Shown here piece by piece: positions 17,317 to 25,053 of a DNA stretch of 64,000 nt. The notes beneath the pieces were generated by a model. It did not search any database. It was given only the letters and a program-made list of their open reading frames with translations, and was not told the origin of the DNA. The position numbers were made by a program, and so were the translations under genes. The stretch spans positions 255,732-319,731 of the forward strand of contig NZ_KQ947991.1 in the NCBI RefSeq assembly GCF_001513975.1, in the 5' to 3' direction. Origin of the DNA: Streptomyces curacoi. Lineage in GTDB: Bacteria; Actinomycetota; Actinomycetes; Streptomycetales; Streptomycetaceae. The stretch's first letter is position 1. The number at the start of each line of letters is the position of its first letter.

Positions 17317-18297
17317 ATGAGACGCCGTACCCCGCCCCCGCCCTCTCCCCTGCCACAGCGCGAGGGAGTCGACGCGGTGCGTGTGCGGCTGCCCTTCGAC
17401 GGGGCGTGGCGCACGGTGCGGGAGCATCTGGTGGAACGGCTCGCGGGGGCGGGGCCCGGTGTCGTCGCGGGCATGTTCGACGCGGGGCTGGTCGTCGGGG
17501 CGGACGGGCGGGCGGTGGCGCCGGACGCGGCGTATGTGCCGGGGATGTTCGTGTGGTTCCACCGGGAGCTGCCCGCCGAGGTGCGGGTGCCGTTCGCGGT
17601 GGACGTCGTGTATCGCGACGAGCACATCGTCGTCGCCGACAAGCCGCACTTCCTGGCCACCACCCCGCGCGGCGGCCATGTCGCGGAGACCGCGCTGGCG
17701 CGGCTGCGCCGGGAGCTGGACATTCCTACGCTGAGCGCCGCGCACCGGCTGGACCGGCTCACCGCCGGGCTGGTGCTGTTCACGGTGCGGCCCGACGAGC
17801 GCGGTGCGTATCAGTCGCTGTTCCGCGACCGGCGGGTGGGCAAGGAATACGAGGCCGTGGCGCCGTACGATCCCGCACTCGCCCTGCCCCGGACCGTGCG
17901 CAGCCGGATCGTGAAGGAGCGCGGGGTGCTCACCGCGCGGGAGGTCGAGGGCGCTCCGAACGCCGTGACGCACGTCGAGATCGCCGAGCACCGCGACGGG
18001 CTCGCCCGGTACCGGCTGGTACCCGCCACCGGGCAGACCCATCAGCTGCGCGTCCATATGAACGCCCTCGGTGTGCCGATCCTCGGCGATCCGCTCTACC
18101 CGGAGGTGACCGACCCCGCACCGGCCGGCGACTTCCGGCGTCCCCTCCAACTGCTGGCGCGGACGCTGGAGTTCACCGATCCGGTCACCGGGACGGCACA
18201 CCGGTTCCTGAGCACCAGGACCCTCCAGGCCTGGTCCTCGTACACCGAGTGGGCGACCGGCCGGCCCTCCGCCGCGGCGGCGACCGGCACACCGTGA
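17317..18297 (+). CDS. RluA-family pseudouridine synthase
   Basis: 326 residues. The catalytic motif HRLDRLTAGL carries the nucleophilic Asp, and TGQTHQLRVHM and GDPLY are conserved in RluA/RluC/RluD enzymes. It isomerises uridine in rRNA or tRNA; the target is unknown. Start ATG 17317 precedes an Arg/Pro-rich N-terminus. The last 40 codons are duplicated 252 bp downstream in the same frame (see the repeat at 18178-18700). It converges on the conservon P450 gene. Confidence 0.88.
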   Translation: MRRRTPPPPSPLPQREGVDAVRVRLPFDGAWRTVREHLVERLAGAGPGVVAGMFDAGLVVGADGRAVAPDAAYVPGMFVWFHRELPAEVRVPFAVDVVYRDEHIVVADKPHFLATTPRGGHVAETALARLRRELDIPTLSAAHRLDRLTAGLVLFTVRPDERGAYQSLFRDRRVGKEYEAVAPYDPALALPRTVRSRIVKERGVLTAREVEGAPNAVTHVEIAEHRDGLARYRLVPATGQTHQLRVHMNALGVPILGDPLYPEVTDPAPAGDFRRPLQLLARTLEFTDPVTGTAHRFLSTRTLQAWSSYTEWATGRPSAAAATGTP

Positions 18298-18700
18298 CCC
18301 TGTGACCCGCGGGCGCGACACGGGCCACGAGTGCACCCCGGACAAACGCCCGGCCGCCGCCTTCCGCTCAGTAGCCCCGCCCCCTTCGGGCGGACCGGTT
18401 CCGGGGTCGGCTCGGGCTGCTGCCGCACCGATCCAGTCACCGGGACGGCACACCGGTTCCTGAGCGCCAGGACCCTCCAGGCCTGGCCCTCGTACGCCCA
18501 GTGGGCGGTCGGCCGACCCTCCGCCGCGGCGGCGACCGACACACCGTGAACCCGTGACCCGCGGGCGCGACACGGGCCACGAATGCACGCCGGACAAGCA
18601 CCCGGCCGCCGCCTGCCGCTCAGTAGCCCCGCCACCACCGCAGCAAGCGCCGCCAAGCCCCCTTCGGTCGGACCGGTTCCGGGGTCGGCTCGGGCTGCTG
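18178..18700. repeat. Tandem duplication of the rluA/P450 tail-to-tail junction
   Basis: Two direct copies begin at 18178 and 18430 (offset 252 bp). Each holds the last ~40 codons and stop of rluA on the plus strand and the last codons of the P450 on the minus strand. Only copy 1 ends the real rluA and only copy 2 the real P450. Copy 2 contains extra bases (encoding the basic WRRLLRWWRGY end of the P450) absent from copy 1. Substitutions between copies show the event is not recent. Confidence 0.9.
18331..18549 (+). pseudogene. Duplicated fragment of the rluA 3' end
   Basis: The frame encodes DPVTGTAHRFLSARTLQAW and the following tail, nearly the same as the end of the real rluA, with changes such as S-to-P, E-to-Q and G-to-D. 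It lacks every catalytic part and has no ribosome site. It lies in the same frame as rluA, 252 bp downstream, as a by-product of the tandem duplication. Confidence 0.8.
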
Positions 18701-20083
18701 TGGCGCGGTCGGCTGGGGGGCCGGGGCGGGCGTCGGCTGGGGGGTGCCCACCTGCCAGGTGGCCCGCTGGGGCGGGACCGGGGCGAGGCCCGGCTTCTGC
18801 ATCACGTCCTGCGGCGGCTTCGGCGCGAAGCGGACCGGCAGTTCCACCAGGTGGCGGGAGGCGATCGACGCCCGCCACTCCAACTCGTCCTCGTCGCAGT
18901 CGAGTTCGACGTCGGGCAACCGCATCAGGAGCGCGTCGACGCCGACTTCGGCGATCGCACGGCCGATGTCCGCGCCGGGGCACTCGTGCGGGCCGCCGCC
19001 GAAGGCAAGATGGGATCGGTTGCCCATCATGTTGGCCGACAGGTCGGGACGTACGCGCGGGTCGACATTGCCGGGGGCGGGGGCGAAGAGCAGCCCGTCG
19101 CCCTTGCGGATGCGCTGTCCGCCGAGCTCCGTGTCCTGCTTGGCGAAGTAGGCGAAGACGGTGCTGAACGGCGGCTCGTCCCACAGGGACTGCTCGACCG
19201 CCTGGGGGACGGTCATCTGGCCGCCGCTGAGCTGGGCGCGGAAGCGCGGGTCGGTGAGGACCACTCGGATCACGTTGGCGAGGAGGTTGGCGGTGGCCTC
19301 GTAGGCGGCGAAGAGCACGACCCGCAGGTGCTCCCTGACCTCGTCGTCGGTCAGCCGGGCCGGGTGCATGATGAGGTGGCTGGTGAAGTCCTCCTCGGGC
19401 TGGGCGCGGCGGCGGCTGGTGAGCCGGCTCAGCGCGTCCATGACGTAGGCGTGGCTGGCGATCGCGGTCTCGGTGCCCTTGAGCGCGTCGCGGGCGGACT
19501 CGACGAGGCGGTCGTTGTACTCGTCCGGCATGCCGAGGATCTCGCACATCACGGCCATCGGCAGGTGCTCGGCGAACTGGCCGACCAGGTCGGCGCTGCC
19601 CTCCTCGCAGAACCGGTTGACGAGGCGCTGCGTGGAGCGGTTGATGTGGCGGCGCATACCGCGGTGGTCGATGGTGGACATGGCGCCGGTGACCGCGCCG
19701 CGCAGCCGCAGGTGTTCGTCGCCCTCCGCATGGGAGCAGATCGGCTGCCAGGCGATGTGCGGCATCAGCGGATGGTCGGGCTTGACCATGCCCTCCAGCA
19801 GCGGGGTCCAGATGCGGCTGTCCCGGCAGAACTGCGAGGGCGTGCGCACCATGTGCAGGTTCTCGGTGTGGCCGAGGACCACCCACATCGGCACGTCGTC
19901 GTGGAGCAGTACGGGCGCCACCGGGCCGTGCTGCTCGCGCAGTTGCTCGTACAGCTCGCTCAGGTCCTCCGCCTCGTCGAGCCGGTGCAGTCCGCCGGGG
20001 CCGAGGCCATGGGCGGGGCAGCCCGGCGGTGGGGTGAGAAAGGGGTCGTGCATACCGGTCGTGGAAGGGAATTCAGGCGTCAC
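18620..20083 (-). CDS. rarE: Conservon cytochrome P450, CYP157-type lacking ExxR (RarE-like)
   Basis: 487 residues. Heme motif FGGGPHECPG has the ligand Cys368. The I-helix reads AAYEAT (259-264). Where nearly all P450s have ExxR in the K-helix, this one has E297-QSLW-301, the known hallmark of the CYP157 family. From about residue 420 a Pro/Gln-rich tail ends in the basic, aromatic WRRLLRWWRGY, which looks like a membrane-binding helix. Start GTG 20083 has GGAG eight bases upstream. It is the last gene of the rarABCDE-type conservon (order matches S. coelicolor SCO1630-SCO1626). Substrate unknown; it may not be a classical monooxygenase. Confidence 0.88.
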   Translation of the reverse strand: MTPEFPSTTGMHDPFLTPPPGCPAHGLGPGGLHRLDEAEDLSELYEQLREQHGPVAPVLLHDDVPMWVVLGHTENLHMVRTPSQFCRDSRIWTPLLEGMVKPDHPLMPHIAWQPICSHAEGDEHLRLRGAVTGAMSTIDHRGMRRHINRSTQRLVNRFCEEGSADLVGQFAEHLPMAVMCEILGMPDEYNDRLVESARDALKGTETAIASHAYVMDALSRLTSRRRAQPEEDFTSHLIMHPARLTDDEVREHLRVVLFAAYEATANLLANVIRVVLTDPRFRAQLSGGQMTVPQAVEQSLWDEPPFSTVFAYFAKQDTELGGQRIRKGDGLLFAPAPGNVDPRVRPDLSANMMGNRSHLAFGGGPHECPGADIGRAIAEVGVDALLMRLPDVELDCDEDELEWRASIASRHLVELPVRFAPKPPQDVMQKPGLAPVPPQRATWQVGTPQPTPAPAPQPTAPQQPEPTPEPVRPKGAWRRLLRWWRGY

Positions 20084-20190
20084 AGGGGTCGCTCCGAAGT
20101 GGATCCGGTTCTGGGGAGTCTGGGACTAATGGGTTGCCAGGACAGGCAAGGGGGCGCCGGAGGCGGGTGCGGCCGCTCCGGCGGACGGGC

Positions 20191-20811
20191 CTACCTGAGC
20201 GCGCCCGACACGGCGAGCGAGTGCAGGAAGCTCATCAGGGTCATCAGGACGTCACGGCTGGAGGCCCGGCGGCGTACGTCGCACTCGACGATCGGGATCT
20301 CCTCGTCCAGGTCGAGCGCCGCACGGAGGTCGGAGAAGGGGTAACGGGGCGCGTCGGGGAAGGAGTTGACGGCCACGATGAACGGCACGCCACGCTCCTC
20401 CAGCCGCCCTATCACGTCGAAGCTGACTTCGAGCCGACGCGTGTCGACCAGCACCACCGCGCCCAGCGCACCCTCGAACAGCCCGTTCCACAGGAACCAG
20501 AAACGCTCCTGGCCGGGGGTGCCGAAGAGGTACAGCACAAGCTGGTCCGTGATGCTGATGCGGCCGAAGTCCATCGCCACGGTGGTGGCCGTCTTGGAGT
20601 CCGAACCGAAGTTGTCGTCGACACCGATGCCGGCCTGCGTCATGGTCTCCTCGGTGGTCAGCGGCCTGATTTCGCTGACCGAGCCGACCATGGTCGTCTT
20701 GCCGACCCCGAAGCCGCCGACGATCACGATCTTGACCGCGGCCTCGGCCGTGTGCGGCAGCTGATCCTCGGTCCGTGGACCGGGGATGGTGTCAGAGCCT
20801 TTGAAGTCCAT
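20191..20811 (-). CDS. rarD: Conservon small GTPase (RarD/CvnD)
   Basis: 206 residues, a Ras-like ATP/GTP-binding protein. P-loop GGFGVGKTT is at 32-40 and the G3-like segment reads LFGTPGQERF. The usual NKxD base-recognition motif reads NSFPD, a variation typical of these bacterial conservon GTPases. It overlaps the rarC stop by 20 bp. With the sensor kinase, roadblock and DUF742 partners it forms a membrane-associated complex likened to G-protein signalling. In S. coelicolor this operon represses aerial growth and antibiotic production. Confidence 0.9.
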   Translation of the reverse strand: MDFKGSDTIPGPRTEDQLPHTAEAAVKIVIVGGFGVGKTTMVGSVSEIRPLTTEETMTQAGIGVDDNFGSDSKTATTVAMDFGRISITDQLVLYLFGTPGQERFWFLWNGLFEGALGAVVLVDTRRLEVSFDVIGRLEERGVPFIVAVNSFPDAPRYPFSDLRAALDLDEEIPIVECDVRRRASSRDVLMTLMSFLHSLAVSGALR

Positions 20812-21205
20812 GCATCACCGCTTCGAGAAGGGACCGGTCGGCGACGGACTGGCGCACGATCGGCGCGCGCGCCGTCACCAGTTCGGCCGTCAGCATGTCG
20901 GTGAGCAGGACCGTCATCGCGCTGAACGGCAGATTGAGATAGGCCGAGAGCTCGGCCACGGACAGGGGGGTCGTGCAGAGCCGGAGCAGCGCCGCCTGCT
21001 CTGGCGCGGCGGAGGGCGGTGGGGCGGCGCTCGCCACGATTAAGGTGACCAGGTCGAGCTCGGCGCGCTCACCGCCGTCCTTTCCGGCCACCACGAAGAG
21101 CCGTTCGGGCTTCCCGTTCCCCTGCTGAGGTGGTGCCGGGAGCGGTAGGGGCGGTGGGGGCGGTTGTTCCGTGGGATATCGCCGCTGGCGCCTCGGAGGA
21201 GTCAT
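20792..21205 (-). CDS. rarC: Conservon DUF742 protein (RarC/CvnC)
   Basis: 137 residues. A proline-rich N-terminus (about residues 11-30) precedes a DUF742 domain with RLFVVAGKD and a winged-helix-like LSVAELSAYLNLPFSAMTVLLTDM segment. Start ATG 21205 overlaps the rarB stop by 4 bp (ATGA). DUF742 proteins are found almost only in actinobacterial conservons and are thought to link the roadblock subunit with the GTPase. Confidence 0.9.
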   Translation of the reverse strand: MTPPRRQRRYPTEQPPPPPLPLPAPPQQGNGKPERLFVVAGKDGGERAELDLVTLIVASAAPPPSAAPEQAALLRLCTTPLSVAELSAYLNLPFSAMTVLLTDMLTAELVTARAPIVRQSVADRSLLEAVMHGLQRL

Positions 21206-21609
21206 ACGGTCTGCCCGTTGCGCCTCGGCGGACTGGTGAGATGGGCGCCGATGCGGCTGACGAGGTCGGACATGCGGTTGCTCATCAGGCCGGGTTCGGC
21301 GAACGTGTCGGAGAGCACGGCGAGATAGGCGTTGGCGCCGGCGGCCATGAGATAGAAGTAGCCGCCGTTGATCTCGATGAGGACCATCTTCATCGTGCCG
21401 TCGCTGTTGGGGATCTCCGAGGCGACGGCGGCCGCCAGGCTCTGCAGGCCGGCGCAGGCCGCGGCGACGCGGTCGGCGGTGTCGGGGTCGCCGCCATAGC
21501 GGGCGATGCGCAGTCCGTCGGCGGAGAGCACCACGATCATCTCGATGCCGGGTACGCCGTCGTGGAGCTCCTTGAGCATCCAGTCGAAGTTGGCGCGCTG
21601 CTGGATCAC
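21202..21609 (-). CDS. rarB: Conservon roadblock/LC7 protein (RarB/CvnB)
   Basis: 135 residues, a roadblock/LC7 fold: FDWMLKELHDGVPGIEMIVVLSADGL at the start and VLIEINGGYFYLMAAGANAYLAVL in the core. Start GTG 21609 overlaps the rarA stop (GTGA), giving tight coupling. Roadblock proteins dimerise and act as GTPase partners or activators, as MglB does for MglA. That fits its position beside RarD. Confidence 0.92.
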   Translation of the reverse strand: MIQQRANFDWMLKELHDGVPGIEMIVVLSADGLRIARYGGDPDTADRVAAACAGLQSLAAAVASEIPNSDGTMKMVLIEINGGYFYLMAAGANAYLAVLSDTFAEPGLMSNRMSDLVSRIGAHLTSPPRRNGQTV

Positions 21610-23195
21610 TTGAGGTCCCCCTCGTCGTCGGCCTCGCGGCGGGCCGGTTGGGTTCGCGGTTTGAGTGTGAACGGGTCGGGCTTGTCCTTGAGTCCGTTCC
21701 AGAACGCCTCGACCCACGCACCGGGAGCGGGCTCGTCCTTCTGCGGCTCGGGCTCGGGTTCGGGCTTGGCCGTCGACCAGATGGTCGGCCTGCCCTCCCG
21801 TTCGGCCTGCTCGATGGCGGCCTGCTCGGCGATCCGCTTGCTGAGCGGCGTCTTGACCCGGCTGCGGCGCTGGGGCAGCCCGTTGGCCGTCCATTCGGTG
21901 ACCACGGGGACGTCGTCCTCCATGGAGACCGTGGTGGGGATCTTCGGGCTGGTGGGGCGCCGCTTCTTGGGCGTGCGCTTGGGGCCTTCGAGGGCGCCGG
22001 GTCCGAGCTTGGGCGCCGCGGCGGCACCGATTCCGTGGGCGTATCCGGGCGCGGGCTCGCTGGTGAGCATCTCGCGCGGGATGATGAGGACCGCGCGGAC
22101 ACCGCCGTACGCGGAGGTGCGCAGGGAGACCTGCATGTCGAACGCCGTGCACAGGCGGCCCACGACGGCCAGGCCCAGGCGCGGGGACTCACCGAGTTCC
22201 TGGAGGTCGGCGCCCACCTTGGCGCGCTCCAGCATGCCCTCGACCCGGGCCCGGGCCTCCTCGCTGAGGCTGACGCCCGCGTCCTCGATCTCGATGGCGA
22301 TGCCGGTCTGCACCTCGGTGGCGGTGACGTGCACCTCGGTCTGCGGCGGCGAGTAGCGGGTGGCGTTGTCGAGGAGCTCGGCCGCGGCGTGGATGACCGG
22401 CTCGACGGAGATGCCCCGGACATTGACCTGGGCGATGGAGTCCAGCTTGATGCGGCGGTACTCCAGGATCCGGGACATGGCGCCGCGCAGCACGCTGTAC
22501 AGCGGGACGGGGTTGGGCCACTGCCGGCCGGGGCGGCCGCCGCCGAGCACGGAGATGGAGTCGGCGAGGCGGCCGATCAGCATGGTGCCGTGGTCGATGC
22601 GCAGCAGGTCGTCGAAGACCTCGGGGTTGCGGCCGTGGTCCTCCTCCATCTCCCTGAGCTCCGCGGCCTGCTGATGGACGATCGACTGGACGCGGCGGGC
22701 GATGTTGACGAAGGAGCGCTGGGCGGAGTCGCGCAGGGCTTCCTCGTGGTCGACGATGTCGAGCATCGACTTCACCAACGCGACCTGCGCCGGGGGAAGT
22801 CGGCCGTAGGACGGGTCGATCTCCGCGAGATCGCGAATCACCTCATAGGGTGAATTGCCACAGCGCAGCCGGTAGATGGCGGCGGGCGTGATCTCCGTGG
22901 CGAGGCGGGCCATCTCCTCGTCGTGCGCGGCGATACGCCGTTCCAGATACGCGGTGTGACGGGCGTGCTCGGCCCGCAGGTCCCGCAGGGCGCGACCGCG
23001 GCGCACCGCTTCGGCCGCGGACGCCAGCACCAGCAGCATGGCCACGGCACCGCATACGCCGACGGCCGTCCGGGCCGGTTCCGCCACTACGGCGACGGCG
23101 GCTCCGGTCGCCGCGGCCATCACTATGGCCGGCAGCAACAGCACGCGCGCATACGGGAGTTCACGCCGACTGGGCGGGGATTGAACGCTCACCAT
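21606..23195 (-). CDS. rarA: Conservon sensor histidine kinase-like protein (RarA/CvnA)
   Basis: 529 residues. Two hydrophobic segments near 17-37 and 43-62 anchor it in the membrane with almost no outside loop. A linker helix follows (RALRDLRAEHARHTAYLERRI). The HATPase_c part has the N-box ELLDNATRYSPP and IEIEDAGVSLS. A long C-terminal tail after about residue 390 is basic and then Pro/Glu-rich and probably disordered. It heads the five-gene conservon operon. No response regulator accompanies it; in conservons the output goes through roadblock and GTPase partners. Confidence 0.9.
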   Translation of the reverse strand: MVSVQSPPSRRELPYARVLLLPAIVMAAATGAAVAVVAEPARTAVGVCGAVAMLLVLASAAEAVRRGRALRDLRAEHARHTAYLERRIAAHDEEMARLATEITPAAIYRLRCGNSPYEVIRDLAEIDPSYGRLPPAQVALVKSMLDIVDHEEALRDSAQRSFVNIARRVQSIVHQQAAELREMEEDHGRNPEVFDDLLRIDHGTMLIGRLADSISVLGGGRPGRQWPNPVPLYSVLRGAMSRILEYRRIKLDSIAQVNVRGISVEPVIHAAAELLDNATRYSPPQTEVHVTATEVQTGIAIEIEDAGVSLSEEARARVEGMLERAKVGADLQELGESPRLGLAVVGRLCTAFDMQVSLRTSAYGGVRAVLIIPREMLTSEPAPGYAHGIGAAAAPKLGPGALEGPKRTPKKRRPTSPKIPTTVSMEDDVPVVTEWTANGLPQRRSRVKTPLSKRIAEQAAIEQAEREGRPTIWSTAKPEPEPEPQKDEPAPGAWVEAFWNGLKDKPDPFTLKPRTQPARREADDEGDLK

Positions 23196-23606
23196 GTGGG
23201 CCCTCTGAAACGAATCGGGTGGGTGTAGGGGGAGCTTGCAGCTGGGTACGTCATGGGTATGTCGGAATCTTCTGCACGTTTGGGAACAAGCGCACGATTA
23301 CACCTCAACTCGGTGCGCTGCGGGCGAGCTTAGTCCGACCGGATCATCGCCGAGTCATATTCAGCAAGCACCTGAAATGGGGTGCGCGATGGGAGTACGC
23401 TCGGCTCCATTTATACGCTCAGATTGCTTTCGTACACGCTGCGTTATAGCGGACGGATGTGCGAAAGATACTCACCGTGACGGTGGAGGATCGGATTCCG
23501 GCGAGCGGACGGCAGCCGTCGCCGGGCGGCGGCGTGGGCCGGCGGTGCGGTCGCTACCGCCGTATGCGGCGCGGAAGGCGAAGCGACTGGGCGGCCAAAA
23601 AACAAA
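23196..23606. other. Divergent intergenic region, AT-richer than its surroundings
   Basis: About 410 bp between the conservon start and the resistance promoter. It is visibly poorer in GC than the neighbouring genes (for example CATTTATACGCTCAGATTGC near 23410). It must hold the conservon promoter. I find no gene, tRNA or clear terminator in it. Confidence 0.5.
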
Positions 23607-23631
23607 GGCAAGGAGTCACCCACTCCTTGCC
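23607..23631. promoter_or_regulatory. Perfect palindrome upstream of the RAE
   Basis: GGCAAGGAGT-CACCC-ACTCCTTGCC, a 10-bp perfect inverted repeat, ends 23 bp before the RAE. It carries the same GGCAAGG/CCTTGCC half-sites as the RAE at different spacing. It could be a second binding site for the same regulator, or a terminator for leftward transcripts. Confidence 0.5.
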
Positions 23632-23654
23632 ACTCTCAACGTATAGCGCACCGG

Positions 23655-23673
23655 GGGGCTTGCGGCAAGGCCC
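23655..23673 (+). promoter_or_regulatory. Rifamycin-associated element (RAE)
   Basis: The 19 bases GGGGCTTGCGGCAAGGCCC equal, as I recall it, the RAE reported upstream of rifamycin-inactivation genes and helR in actinomycetes. It forms the core of a hairpin from 23652 to 23676 with one mismatch. A TATAGC at 23642-23647 could be a -10 element, which would put transcription start near or inside the RAE. It lies 58 bp before the glycosyltransferase start. Confidence 0.85.
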
Positions 23674-23731
23674 CCGTCGTCCCGCAAAATCTCCGGCCTA
23701 GGCCAGAACCTGCCGGAACGGGAGCCGCCAA

Positions 23732-24943
23732 GTGCGTGTGTTGTTGTCGACGTATGGGTCGCGCGGGGACGTCGAGCCCCTGGTGGGACTCGCGCTGCGG
23801 CTGCGGGAACTCGGCGCGGAGGTCCGGGTGTGTGCCCCGCCGGACGAGGAGTTCGCGGAACGGCTCGCCGGTGTCGGGGTACCGCTGGTGCCGGTCGGCC
23901 CGTCGGCGCGCGCGCTGACGAAGGCGGCGCCACCGCCGTCGTCCCTGCCCCAGCGCGCCGCCCAGCTGGTCGCCGCCCAGCTGGACGTGGTCACCGCGGC
24001 GGCCGAGGGATGTGACGTACTGGTGGCGACCGGCTTGATATCGGCCGCGGCCGGCGCCCTGTCGGTGGCCGAGAAACTGGGCATCCGCTCCGTGTCCGTG
24101 ACCTTCCAGCAGCTCACCCTGCCGTCGCCGCGGCGCCCGCCGCTGGCGTACCCGGGCCGGCCGCTCCCACCGGAGGTGACCGACAACCGGGCGCTGTGGG
24201 ACCTGGACGCCCAGAACGTCAACGCGCTGTTCGGTGAGGCGCTCAACACCAGCCGGGCCTCGATCGGCCTGCCCCCGCTGGACGACGTTCGCGGCTACGT
24301 CATCGGCGACCGGCCGTGGCTGGCGACGGACCCGGCCCTGGACCCGTGGCAGCGCACGCCGGAGTTCGACGTCGTGCAGACCGGCGCGTGGCTCGCCCCG
24401 GACGAACGCCCGCTTCCGGCCGAGCTGGTGGCGTTCCTGGACGCCGGCGCACCGCCGGTGTACGTCGGCTTCGGCAGCATGCCCATGCACACGGCGAGCG
24501 ACGTCGCCCAGGTGGCCATCGAGGCGGTCCGCGCGCACGGCCGCCGCGCACTCGTCCGGCGGGGCTGGGCCGACCTGGCCCCGATCGACGACCAGGACGA
24601 CTGCTTCGCCGTCGGCGAGGTCAACCACCAGGCACTTTTCCGCCGGGTCGCCGCCGTCGTACACCACGGCGGTGCGGGCACCACGACGGCGGCCGCCCGG
24701 GCCGGCCTGCCCCAGGTGGTCGTACCGCAGTTCGCGGACCAGCCGTACTGGGCCGGCCGCGTGGCCGAGCTGGGCATCGGCGCGGCGCATCACGGCCCGG
24801 TCCCGACCTTCGAGTCCCTGTCGGCCGCGCTCAGCACGGCCCTGGCTCCGCGGACCGCGGCCCGAGCCACCGCCGTGGCCGGCACGATCCGCGCCGACGG
24901 AGCGACGGTGGCCGCGAGGCTCCTGCTCGACGAGGCCGCCTGA
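23732..24943 (+). CDS. rgt: Rifamycin-type glycosyltransferase (GT1 family)
   Basis: 403 residues, GT-B fold. The N-terminal acceptor domain starts STYGSRGDVEPLVGLALRL, and the C-terminal nucleotide-sugar site reads HHGGAGTTTAAARAGLPQVVVPQFADQP in overlapping motifs. Related macrolide and sterol transferases share this design. The RAE directly upstream and the HelR-type gene downstream point to Rgt, which inactivates rifamycins by glycosylating the ansa-chain hydroxyl. Start GTG 23732 lies 58 bp past the RAE. The 110-bp gap to helR suggests cotranscription. Function rests on context plus family, not on an acceptor-specific motif. Confidence 0.82.
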   Translation: MRVLLSTYGSRGDVEPLVGLALRLRELGAEVRVCAPPDEEFAERLAGVGVPLVPVGPSARALTKAAPPPSSLPQRAAQLVAAQLDVVTAAAEGCDVLVATGLISAAAGALSVAEKLGIRSVSVTFQQLTLPSPRRPPLAYPGRPLPPEVTDNRALWDLDAQNVNALFGEALNTSRASIGLPPLDDVRGYVIGDRPWLATDPALDPWQRTPEFDVVQTGAWLAPDERPLPAELVAFLDAGAPPVYVGFGSMPMHTASDVAQVAIEAVRAHGRRALVRRGWADLAPIDDQDDCFAVGEVNHQALFRRVAAVVHHGGAGTTTAAARAGLPQVVVPQFADQPYWAGRVAELGIGAAHHGPVPTFESLSAALSTALAPRTAARATAVAGTIRADGATVAARLLLDEAA

Positions 24944-25053
24944 GCAAGGCCGCCCCTGTCCGTCCGCGTGCACCACGCGGCCCCGTTCGGCACGCCGGCC
25001 CGGACCTTTCCGCGCGCCATGGCCGCCGACGCCCCCACATCGGAGCTGATCAC

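Noticed and set aside
18178..18700. Mobile element or insertion sequence at the rluA/P450 junction
   Set aside because: The repeats are direct, contain only gene-end sequence, and no transposase or terminal inverted repeats exist.
23607..23631. Simple terminator for the conservon or resistance unit
   Set aside because: It lies upstream of both divergent units rather than after a gene, and it shares half-sites with the RAE, so a regulatory reading is preferred though not proven.
24316..25053. A 5' extension of the HelR frame into the glycosyltransferase gene
   Set aside because: The frame is merely open. Family proteins begin near 25054, where a ribosome site exists, and the extension is Arg/Gly-rich.
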